NCBI GenBank assembly: GCA_007132365.1 | Contig: SLOS01000189.1 | Location: 1-7,003, forward strand | Length of the DNA stretch: 7,003 bases | Reading direction: 5' to 3' | Source of the DNA: Bacteroidales bacterium | GTDB lineage: Bacteria; Bacteroidota; Bacteroidia; Bacteroidales; PUMT01 | Part shown: positions 1 to 4,861 of the stretch, in pieces | Position numbering within the stretch: the stretch's first letter is position 1 | How the letters are laid out: each line of letters opens with the position of its first letter | The notes under the pieces: model-generated | The model's database searches: none | What the model was told of the DNA's origin: nothing | Seen by the model: only the letters and a program-made list of their open reading frames with translations | Translations under genes and position numbers: made by a program

Positions 1-405
1 ATTGATGAGGATACCGGTGCCTTCAATGCCATTATGGATGCCTATTCAATGCCTAAAACGACAGAAGAGGAAAAATCACTGCGAAACAAGGCTGTTCAGG
101 ATGCCACCAGATATGCGACGGAGGTTCCTTTCCGTATTATGGAAACAGCATATAAATCCCTTGAAGTAATCAAAGCAATGGCTGAGAGCGGTATTCCCAA
201 TTCGGTTACTGATGCGGGGGTGGGCGCAATGGCAATCAGGTCATGTGTTTTGGGGGCCTTTCTGAATGTTCGTATAAATGCAGGGGGACTGGAGGACAGG
301 GAGTATGTCGATTCACTAATAGCAAAGGCTGCAGAAATAGAAAGAAAAACAATTGAATCTGAAAAGGAGATAATTAGTATTGTTAATAACAGGATCTCCT
401 TATAA
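1..405 (+). CDS. ftcD: Formiminotransferase-cyclodeaminase, C-terminal part (5' truncated)
   Basis: The frame is open from the first base and ends at TAA 403-405, giving 134 visible residues with no start codon in view. The protein carries the helical cyclodeaminase domain (FTCD_C family): a DTGAFNAIMDAY segment, an MPKTTEEEK segment, and a later PNSVTDAGVGAMA stretch followed by GAFLNVRINAGGL. In this family the domain releases ammonia from 5-formimino-tetrahydrofolate to give 5,10-methenyl-tetrahydrofolate, in the cytoplasm, during histidine breakdown. Bacteroidota usually carry it fused behind a glutamate formiminotransferase domain, so the missing 5' part is probably that domain. A stand-alone cyclodeaminase/methenyl-THF cyclohydrolase (FchA-like) cannot be excluded because only about the last two thirds of the domain is visible. 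The usual GNPNS motif reads GIPNS here. An internal ATG at 34 is not a credible start because conserved sequence precedes it. Confidence 0.85.
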   Translation: MDEDTGAFNAIMDAYSMPKTTEEEKSLRNKAVQDATRYATEVPFRIMETAYKSLEVIKAMAESGIPNSVTDAGVGAMAIRSCVLGAFLNVRINAGGLEDREYVDSLIAKAAEIERKTIESEKEIISIVNNRISL

Positions 406-412
406 GTCACTG

Positions 413-449
413 TGTGTAATTTTACGCAGAAAAAATTTAATGTACATTT
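413..449 (+). repeat. Intergenic AT-rich repeat, diverged copy A
   Basis: This copy begins TGTGTAATTTT and ends TGTACATTT, with an A-run then TTT in between, at the same spacing as copies B (546-586) and C (2882-2922). By hand alignment it matches copy B at 30 of 37 positions without gaps. The central ATGAAA/TTTCAT dyad of the other copies is not preserved, so the shared parts are the two ends and the A6-TTT core. Confidence 0.55.
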
Positions 450-460
450 CTTCTGTAAAA
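420..460 (+). other. Imperfect stem-loop just after ftcD
   Basis: TTTTAC (420-425) pairs with GTAAAA (455-460). After a two-base bulge, AGAA (428-431) pairs with TTCT (451-454), leaving a 19-base loop. It starts 15 bases after the ftcD stop and could help end or protect that transcript. No T-run follows on the + strand and the stem is AT-rich, so it is not a convincing intrinsic terminator. It overlaps the first copy of the intergenic repeat. Confidence 0.3.
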
Positions 461-507
461 AAGAGCCAAAATTTTGTTCAAAAAATACAAAATTTTAACT
501 TACAGGA

Positions 508-525
508 GGAAACGCTTCGCTTTCC
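508..525. repeat. Short hairpin in the ftcD-cysD gap
   Basis: GGAAA (508-512) pairs with TTTCC (521-525) across an 8-base GC-rich loop. It is the only GC-containing stem in this part of the gap. It is not followed directly by a T-run, although the inverted-repeat arm with seven Ts starts eight bases later. Its function is unknown. Confidence 0.3.
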
Positions 526-528
526 GAC

Positions 529-576
529 GAAATTTTTTTCATTCGTCCATGTGTAATTTTAAATGAAAAAAATTTC
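529..576. repeat. Perfect 15-bp inverted repeat upstream of cysD
   Basis: GAAATTTTTTTCATT (529-543) is the exact reverse complement of AATGAAAAAAATTTC (562-576), with 18 bases between the arms. The right arm is the core of repeat copy B, so the left arm amounts to a partial copy in the opposite orientation. The left arm also sits in its own small dyad, GACGAA (526-531) with TTCGTC (542-547). Both arms are almost pure A/T runs, so some of the match may reflect composition. Confidence 0.6.
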
Positions 577-586
577 ATCTACATTT
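546..586 (+). repeat. Intergenic AT-rich repeat, copy B, upstream of cysD
   Basis: This copy matches copy C (2882-2922) at 39 of 41 positions, differing only at 549 and 561. It reads TCCATGTGTAATTTT, then a short dyad ATGAAA-AAAA-TTTCAT (563-578), then CTACATTT. It lies 82 bases before the cysD start. No target-site duplication is visible around it. It may be a dispersed intergenic repeat, or a shared regulatory or promoter element. Confidence 0.75.
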
Positions 587-587
587 G
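557..587 (+). promoter_or_regulatory. Candidate cysDN promoter at the end of repeat B
   Basis: TACATTTG (580-587) matches the Bacteroidota -7 consensus TAnnTTTG exactly. TTTT (557-560) lies 19 bases upstream, where a TTTG-like -33 element would be expected. Transcription would start near 593, leaving a leader of about 75 bases before cysD. Repeat copies A and C end in TACATTTC and TACATTTT, one base off the consensus. This rests on consensus matching only, in an AT-rich region where chance matches are likely. Confidence 0.35.
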
Positions 588-609
588 TAGGTTTCAAATT
601 TTGACAGGA

Positions 610-640
610 ACTGTTTTTGTTGCCAGATGGCCTGAACAGT
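610..640 (+). promoter_or_regulatory. Possible leader stem-loop before cysD
   Basis: ACTGTT (610-615) pairs with AACAGT (635-640), and inside it GCC (622-624) pairs with GGC (629-631) around an AGAT loop. The structure would lie in the cysD leader about 28 bases before the start codon. It does not match a SAM or other sulfur-related riboswitch that I can recognise. A protein-binding dyad is equally possible. Confidence 0.3.
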
Positions 641-668
641 CCAAGGTACTCATGACAATATTTTTTTA

Positions 669-1574
669 ATGGAGGATTTTAAGGTCAATCATCTTCGTGA
701 ACTGGAATCCGAATCAATTTACGTGATAAGGGAGGTGGCGGCACAGTTTGAGCGTCCGACTCTCCTGTTTTCAGGGGGGAAAGATTCAATAGTATTGTTT
801 CATCTTGCCAGGAAGGCATTCTGGCCTGCGAGGGTGCCCTTCCCTATGCTTCATATAGATACGGGGCATAACTTCCAGGAAACCCTTGATTTCCGTGATG
901 ATCTGATGGAGAAAACAGGCGCTACATGCATTGCGAGGCTGGTTCAGGATTCGATTGATAATGGCAGGGTCATGGAGGAAAAAGGCGTGAATGCCAGCCG
1001 AAATGTATTGCAGACTGTCACATTACTTGATGCAATTGAGGAGCATAAGTTTGACTGTGCCATGGGTGGAGGACGCAGGGATGAGGAGAAAGCCCGTGCA
1101 AAGGAGAGGTTCTTTTCACATCGTGATGAATTTGGCCAGTGGGATCCGAAGAACCAGCGACCTGAACTATGGAACATTTTCAACGGACGTAAACTGATTG
1201 GCGAACATTTCCGGGTTTTTCCCATCAGCAACTGGACCGAACTGGATGTCTGGCAATATATCTTTATGGAAAACATTGAAATTCCCTGCCTCTATTTTAC
1301 TCATAAGCGAAAGGTGTTTAACCGTGATGGTGTATGGCTTGCCTGGGCTCCTTTTATGCAGTTAAGGGAAAGTGAGAAGGTTGAGATAAGGGATGTCCGG
1401 TGCCGTACGATCGGAGATATTACCTGTACCGGGGTGACCCTTTCCACTGCCGATACAATTGAAGATATAATAGTTGAAATCGCTGCCACACGGGTTACTG
1501 AGAGGGGGGGGCGTTATGATGATAAACGTTCTGATGCAGCGATGGAAGACAGGAAAAAAGAGGGGTATTTCTGA
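669..1574 (+). CDS. cysD: Sulfate adenylyltransferase subunit 2 (ATP sulfurylase, CysD)
   Basis: This 301-residue protein has the length and layout of bacterial CysD (E. coli, about 302). It is the catalytic subunit of ATP sulfurylase, which with the GTPase CysN makes adenylyl sulfate (APS) and pyrophosphate from sulfate and ATP in the cytoplasm. The N-type ATP-pyrophosphatase P-loop SGGKDS is at residues 35-40. LHIDTGHNFQET follows near 61-72, GGGRRDEEKARAKER at 133-147 and LDVWQY at 192-197, and the typical C-terminus ends in KKEGYF. The ATG at 669 places the first family helix (HLRELESESIYVIRE) in the right position, and no Shine-Dalgarno site is visible. Its stop overlaps the cysN start by one base (TGATG), a sign of translational coupling. 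A run of eight Gs at 1504-1511 stays in frame. No frameshift or missing motif is seen. Confidence 0.97.
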   Translation: MEDFKVNHLRELESESIYVIREVAAQFERPTLLFSGGKDSIVLFHLARKAFWPARVPFPMLHIDTGHNFQETLDFRDDLMEKTGATCIARLVQDSIDNGRVMEEKGVNASRNVLQTVTLLDAIEEHKFDCAMGGGRRDEEKARAKERFFSHRDEFGQWDPKNQRPELWNIFNGRKLIGEHFRVFPISNWTELDVWQYIFMENIEIPCLYFTHKRKVFNRDGVWLAWAPFMQLRESEKVEIRDVRCRTIGDITCTGVTLSTADTIEDIIVEIAATRVTERGGRYDDKRSDAAMEDRKKEGYF

Positions 1575-2845
1575 TGACTGAACCTGCACCCGGATACCTT
1601 GATATGGAACTCATGCGCTTCACCACAGCGGGAAGTGTTGATGACGGAAAAAGCACCCTTATAGGCCGGCTTCTGTATGACAGCAAGGCCATATTTGAAG
1701 ACCAGATGGAGGCAATAACCTCTGCGAGTATGAGAAAAGGTGATGAGGAGGTTAACCTGGCATTGCTGACTGACGGACTGAGGGCAGAACGGGAACAGGG
1801 GATCACCATTGATGTTGCTTACAGGTACTTTGCCACACCAAAACGGAAATTTATAATTGCCGACACTCCGGGCCATATTCAATATACCCGGAATATGGTG
1901 ACCGGTGCCACAACTGCAAACCTGGCACTTATTCTTGTGGATGCACGCCACGGAATTATAGAACAGACACTGAGACATGCATATATCGCCTCCCTGTTGC
2001 AGATTCCTCATGTTGTGATCTGTGTCAACAAAATGGACCTGGCCGGATTCAGCCAGAAGGTTTTCGAACAGATCAGGGGTCAGTTCCTTAAATATGCAGG
2101 AAAGTTGGATATCAAGGATGTCAGGTTTGTTCCCATAAGTGCAAAATTTGGGGACAATGTTGTAGATCGCTCACGGAATACCGGTTGGTATGAAGGTCCG
2201 ACTTTGATGTATCTCCTTGAAAATATTTATATAGCTGGTGATCTGAACCTGGTAGATGTGAGATTCCCTGTTCAGTACGTTATCAGGCCTCAGTCAGATA
2301 GTTTTCATGATTACAGAGGTTATGCCGGCAGACTCGCCGGGGGGATAATGAAGAAGGGGGACAGGGTTAAGGTTCTGCCATCCGGACTGGTTTCCAGGAT
2401 TAAAAGCATTGATATGTTCAACACAAGCCTCGATGCTGCTTTCGCCCCCCAGTCCGTTTCAATTACCCTTGAGGATGATCTGGATATAAGCCGCGGAGAT
2501 TTGCTTACAGGAGTAAAAAACGGTCCTCATTGCGGACAGGATATACGGCTTATGATTTGCTGGCTGAACCAGAAACCGATGCAGCTCAGCGGCAAATATG
2601 CTGTAAAGCATACCACCAGGGATGTGCGTTGTATTGTAAGGGAGGTTGACTATAAGATGAACATAAATACACTGGAAAAGGATTACGAGGATAAAGCAGT
2701 TGGACTTAATGATATTGCATGTATCGGCATCAGGACCACCAAACCGCTTTTTCATGACCCTTACCGCCTGAACAGGACAACCGGCAGCCTGATCCTTATA
2801 GATGAGGGGACTAATGAAACAGTAGGTGCGGGTATGATAATATGA
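1574..2845 (+). CDS. cysN: Sulfate adenylyltransferase subunit 1 (regulatory GTPase, CysN)
   Basis: This 423-residue translation-factor-type GTPase couples GTP hydrolysis to APS synthesis by CysD. The G1 P-loop GSVDDGKST is at residues 20-28, the switch I region REQGITIDVAYRYF near 73-86, G3 DTPGH at 97-101, G4 NKMD at 152-155 and a G5-like PISAKFGDN at 187-195. EF-Tu-like beta-barrel domains 2 and 3 make up the remainder. E. coli CysN is about 475 residues. The protein ends after the barrel domains (AGMII), so there is no fused APS kinase (CysC) as in NodQ-type proteins. The start ATG shares its A with the cysD stop codon TGA, so the two are surely one operon. AGAGGGG lies about ten bases upstream inside cysD and could act as a ribosome site. 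No cysC, cysH or sulfite reductase gene follows, so the fate of APS must be settled elsewhere in the genome. Confidence 0.97.
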   Translation: MTEPAPGYLDMELMRFTTAGSVDDGKSTLIGRLLYDSKAIFEDQMEAITSASMRKGDEEVNLALLTDGLRAEREQGITIDVAYRYFATPKRKFIIADTPGHIQYTRNMVTGATTANLALILVDARHGIIEQTLRHAYIASLLQIPHVVICVNKMDLAGFSQKVFEQIRGQFLKYAGKLDIKDVRFVPISAKFGDNVVDRSRNTGWYEGPTLMYLLENIYIAGDLNLVDVRFPVQYVIRPQSDSFHDYRGYAGRLAGGIMKKGDRVKVLPSGLVSRIKSIDMFNTSLDAAFAPQSVSITLEDDLDISRGDLLTGVKNGPHCGQDIRLMICWLNQKPMQLSGKYAVKHTTRDVRCIVREVDYKMNINTLEKDYEDKAVGLNDIACIGIRTTKPLFHDPYRLNRTTGSLILIDEGTNETVGAGMII

Positions 2846-2881
2846 TTTTTACTGCCTGGCAGGAATTATTATACCCATTTC

Positions 2882-2922
2882 TCCGTGTGTAATTTTCAAT
2901 GAAAAAAATTTCATCTACATTT
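2882..2922 (+). repeat. Intergenic AT-rich repeat, copy C, downstream of cysN
   Basis: This copy is nearly identical to copy B (39 of 41 positions) and in the same orientation, starting 36 bases after the cysN stop. It holds the dyad ATGAAA (2899-2904) and TTTCAT (2909-2914) and ends in TACATTTTTT. The weak stem followed by a T-run could serve as a poor terminator for cysDN, but the stem is all A/T apart from one G-C pair. Together with copy B it brackets the operon. Confidence 0.75.
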
Positions 2923-2984
2923 TTTATGTTGTTCCGGGATTAAGGATTATTTAACAATAGATTATTCGGTGTCTCCGGTTTTTT

Positions 2985-3002
2985 TTGTAATTTTGTCTAC
3001 AA
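2985..3002 (+). promoter_or_regulatory. Candidate promoter of the alkaline phosphatase gene
   Basis: TAATTTTG (2988-2995) matches the Bacteroidota -7 consensus TAnnTTTG exactly and lies about 50 bases before the start codon at 3045, with an AT-rich leader between. A clear -33 TTTG at the expected spacing is missing. The box is embedded in a small dyad, TTGTA (2985-2989) with TACAA (2998-3002), that could be an operator. No PhoB-type direct repeats are recognised. Confidence 0.4.
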
Positions 3003-3044
3003 TTATTTATATATTTTAATATTTAATAAGTTGAATTACGAATT

Positions 3045-4124
3045 ATGAAAAAATCGGGTCTTGCTTTATTAACATTATTATTTCTGATCTTTATCGGATC
3101 CTGTACAACCGATGAGGATCCAAATCCCAGAAATATCATTTTGCTAATCGGTGACGGCATGAGTTTTGCCCATTTTCAGGCAGGTATGCTGGCCAGTGAA
3201 AATCCGTTGAATCTTGAACAATTCAGGCACATCGGGTTTATTCATACATCCTCGGCGAATAGTTTTGTTACAGATTCCGGTGCTGCCGGAACAGCTCTTG
3301 CCACCGGGGTGAAAACAAATAACGGCCATATCGGAATGGATCCGGACCAAAACCCTGTTAGAAGTATTTTACATATCGCATCTGACAATGGCCTGTCCAC
3401 CGGTATAGTTGCAAGCTGCGCAGTAACACATGCCACGCCTGCGGCATTTATTGCAAATCAGCCCAGCAGGAATATGGCGGAAGCCATAGCCCTCGATTAT
3501 CTCAATTCCGGCGTTGATGTTTTTATCGGAGGGGGTCGTAACCATTTTGAAAACAGAGAAGATGGGCGTAACCTTCTCAATGAGCTTGAGTCGGCCGGAT
3601 ACAAAATGGCCTACAGTATGGATGAGGTAATAGGCGTAAGTTCCGGAAGGCTTGCAGGCCTTGTTGCTGAAGGCCATCCTCCAAGGTACTCTGAAAACAG
3701 GGGTAATATGCTTCCTGATGGTACTGAGGTTACAATTAATATTCTCAACGAAAACCGGAAAGGGTTTTTCCTGATGGTTGAGGGTGCCCAGATAGACTGG
3801 GGTGGCCACGCCAACGATATTGATTATATCGTAAATGAAATGATCGATTTTGACAGGGCTGTTGGTAAAGCTCTTGAATTTGCAAAAAAGGATGGCGAGA
3901 CACTTGTCATTGTAACAAGCGATCATGATACCGGCGGGATGGCAATTCACGGTTTTGATCCTGAAACACGTGAGGTAACGGCAGGTTGGACCACCGGCGG
4001 ACATACGGGACTGATACAGCCGGTATTTGCATGGGGTCCGGGTGCAGAACACTTTAATGGTATATATGAGAACACAGGTGTTTTTGATAAAATGCTTGAA
4101 GCTTTCGGATTCAGCAAAAACTGA
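3045..4124 (+). CDS. phoA: Lipoprotein alkaline phosphatase, PhoA superfamily, TAB5-like
   Basis: This 359-residue exported enzyme should hydrolyse phosphate monoesters at the cell envelope. Residues 1-20 form a lipoprotein signal ending in IGSC, with Cys20 as the lipidation site, followed by the acidic stretch TTDEDP. Family residues are all present: Asp37 (IGDGMS), nucleophile Ser78 (VTDSGAAGTA), Thr131 (THATPAAF), phosphate-binding Arg142, Glu246, Asp251 and His255 (VEGAQIDWGGHAND), Asp293-His294 (TSDHDTGG) and His320 (TGGHTG). These give the usual two zinc sites and one magnesium site. His129 and Trp252 replace E. coli Asp153 and Lys328, as in Vibrio and the Antarctic TAB5 enzyme, and the length is compact like TAB5 (about 375) rather than E. 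coli (471). From memory, the last 70 residues resemble TAB5 closely. The ATG at 3045 gives a complete signal peptide. The gene appears monocistronic, with its own promoter candidate and a terminator. Phosphate control is likely but not visible. Confidence 0.95.
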   Translation: MKKSGLALLTLLFLIFIGSCTTDEDPNPRNIILLIGDGMSFAHFQAGMLASENPLNLEQFRHIGFIHTSSANSFVTDSGAAGTALATGVKTNNGHIGMDPDQNPVRSILHIASDNGLSTGIVASCAVTHATPAAFIANQPSRNMAEAIALDYLNSGVDVFIGGGRNHFENREDGRNLLNELESAGYKMAYSMDEVIGVSSGRLAGLVAEGHPPRYSENRGNMLPDGTEVTINILNENRKGFFLMVEGAQIDWGGHANDIDYIVNEMIDFDRAVGKALEFAKKDGETLVIVTSDHDTGGMAIHGFDPETREVTAGWTTGGHTGLIQPVFAWGPGAEHFNGIYENTGVFDKMLEAFGFSKN

Positions 4125-4146
4125 CTTCAGTTTAAACATTAACAAT

Positions 4147-4183
4147 CAGGGGCATAATTATACAATTTGTGCTCCTGTTTTTT
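4147..4183 (+). terminator. Intrinsic terminator after the alkaline phosphatase gene
   Basis: CAGGGGCA (4147-4154) pairs with TGCTCCTG (4170-4177) over eight base pairs including one G-U, with a 15-base loop and TTTTTT (4178-4183) directly after. It begins 23 bases past the phosphatase stop and separates that gene from queE. This is the only textbook terminator in the window. Confidence 0.8.
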
Positions 4184-4225
4184 ATGGTAAATTTCCATTA
4201 ATTTTACCGGAACAAAACCTTGTTG
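4184..4225 (+). promoter_or_regulatory. Short queE upstream region with a dyad
   Basis: Because a terminator ends at 4183, queE needs a promoter in or near these 42 bases. GGTAAA (4186-4191) and TTTACC (4203-4208) form a perfect 6-bp dyad with an 11-base gap, which could be an operator or a leader hairpin. TAAATTTC (4188-4195) is one base off the TAnnTTTG box. No preQ1 riboswitch is recognisable. An alternative is that the promoter overlaps the terminator region. Confidence 0.25.
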
Positions 4226-4846
4226 ATGGATGACTTGTTCGAAGGAGGAAGAAAGCTGCCTCTGGTAGAGGATTTTTACACTATTCAGGGAGAAGGTTAT
4301 CATACCGGAAAGGCTGCCTATTTCATACGTCTGGGTGGGTGCGATATCGGTTGCAGCTGGTGTGATGCTAAATTCACCTGGAACAGGGACCTGCATCCCC
4401 TGGTGAATACGGATGAAATAATTACAAGAGCTTTGTCATTTCCTGCAATGTCAGTTGTCGTTACCGGCGGAGAACCATCCTCTTATCCACTTGGATATCT
4501 TTGCCGGATTCTTAGGGATAATGGCTTGAAAACCTTTATTGAAACATCAGGGGCTTATACCATGACCGGGGAGTGGGACTGGATATGCCTTTCTCCTAAA
4601 AAACAGAGTCCCCCCCTGCCTGAAATCTTTAAAAGGGCGGATGAACTAAAGGTGATTGTCTCAGACAGCACAGATCTGGTCTGGGCCGAGGAAAATGCCC
4701 TTAAGGTCAGTAAAGACTGTATGCTATATCTGCAACCGGAATGGAGCAGATACGAAAAGGTTGTTTCAGTCGTTATAGAGTATGTTAAGAATAATCCTGT
4801 GTGGAACATTTCCCTGCAGGCTCATAAATTTATGCGTATTCCCTGA
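4226..4846 (+). CDS. queE: 7-carboxy-7-deazaguanine synthase (QueE), radical SAM enzyme
   Basis: This 206-residue cytoplasmic enzyme converts 6-carboxytetrahydropterin to 7-carboxy-7-deazaguanine, the ring-contracting step towards preQ0 and queuosine in tRNA. The N-terminal substrate motif TIQGEG is at residues 19-24. The radical SAM cluster motif is C39-x3-C43-x2-C46 (GGCDIGCSWCD) with the canonical QueE spacing, the SAM-binding TGGEP is at 80-84, SPK is at 123-125, and the C-terminus LQAHKFMRIP is typical. The ATG at 4226 is preferred. Two in-frame TTG codons (4220 and 4223) could extend it by two residues but have no ribosome site or family support. The usual partners queC and queD are not in the window. 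The OmpA-family gene begins 15 bases after the stop, so the two may be cotranscribed although their functions look unrelated. No key residue is missing. Confidence 0.95.
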   Translation: MDDLFEGGRKLPLVEDFYTIQGEGYHTGKAAYFIRLGGCDIGCSWCDAKFTWNRDLHPLVNTDEIITRALSFPAMSVVVTGGEPSSYPLGYLCRILRDNGLKTFIETSGAYTMTGEWDWICLSPKKQSPPLPEIFKRADELKVIVSDSTDLVWAEENALKVSKDCMLYLQPEWSRYEKVVSVVIEYVKNNPVWNISLQAHKFMRIP

Positions 4847-4861
4847 CTGCTTTAGAGATTT

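Noticed and set aside
406..600. CRISPR array or tRNA gene in the ftcD-cysD gap
   Set aside because: The repeats are not regularly spaced with unique spacers, and no cloverleaf or T-loop sequence is present.
601..629. TTGACA at 601-606 as a sigma70 -35 box for cysD
   Set aside because: No TATAAT-like box lies 16-18 bases downstream, and Bacteroidota promoters do not follow that consensus.
588..668. SAM-type riboswitch before cysD
   Set aside because: The only structure is a small nested hairpin (610-640). I recognise no conserved SAM aptamer core.
1504..1511. Run of eight Gs in cysD as a frameshift or slippage site
   Set aside because: The reading frame continues intact to the normal family C-terminus (KKEGYF), so no frameshift is needed.
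1514..2011. 165-codon open frame on the minus strand opposite cysN
   Set aside because: It lies against the conserved GTPase motifs of CysN, and its translation is cysteine-rich low-information sequence typical of antisense shadows.
2850..2872. CTGCCTGGCAG (2861-2871) as a cysN terminator
   Set aside because: Its arms leave a one-base loop, so it cannot fold as a normal hairpin, and no T-run follows.
3369..4145. 258-codon open frame on the minus strand opposite the phosphatase gene
   Set aside because: It is antisense to a gene whose catalytic residues are all conserved. Its translation shows no recognisable domain, and it begins beyond the phosphatase stop without a promoter or ribosome site.
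4184..4225. preQ1 riboswitch before queE
   Set aside because: The stretch after the terminator is only 42 bases and shows only a short A/T dyad, without the preQ1 hairpin followed by an A-rich tail.
4027..4233. 68-codon + strand open frame spanning the phosphatase end and queE start
   Set aside because: It overlaps the phosphatase in another frame and runs straight through the terminator hairpin.
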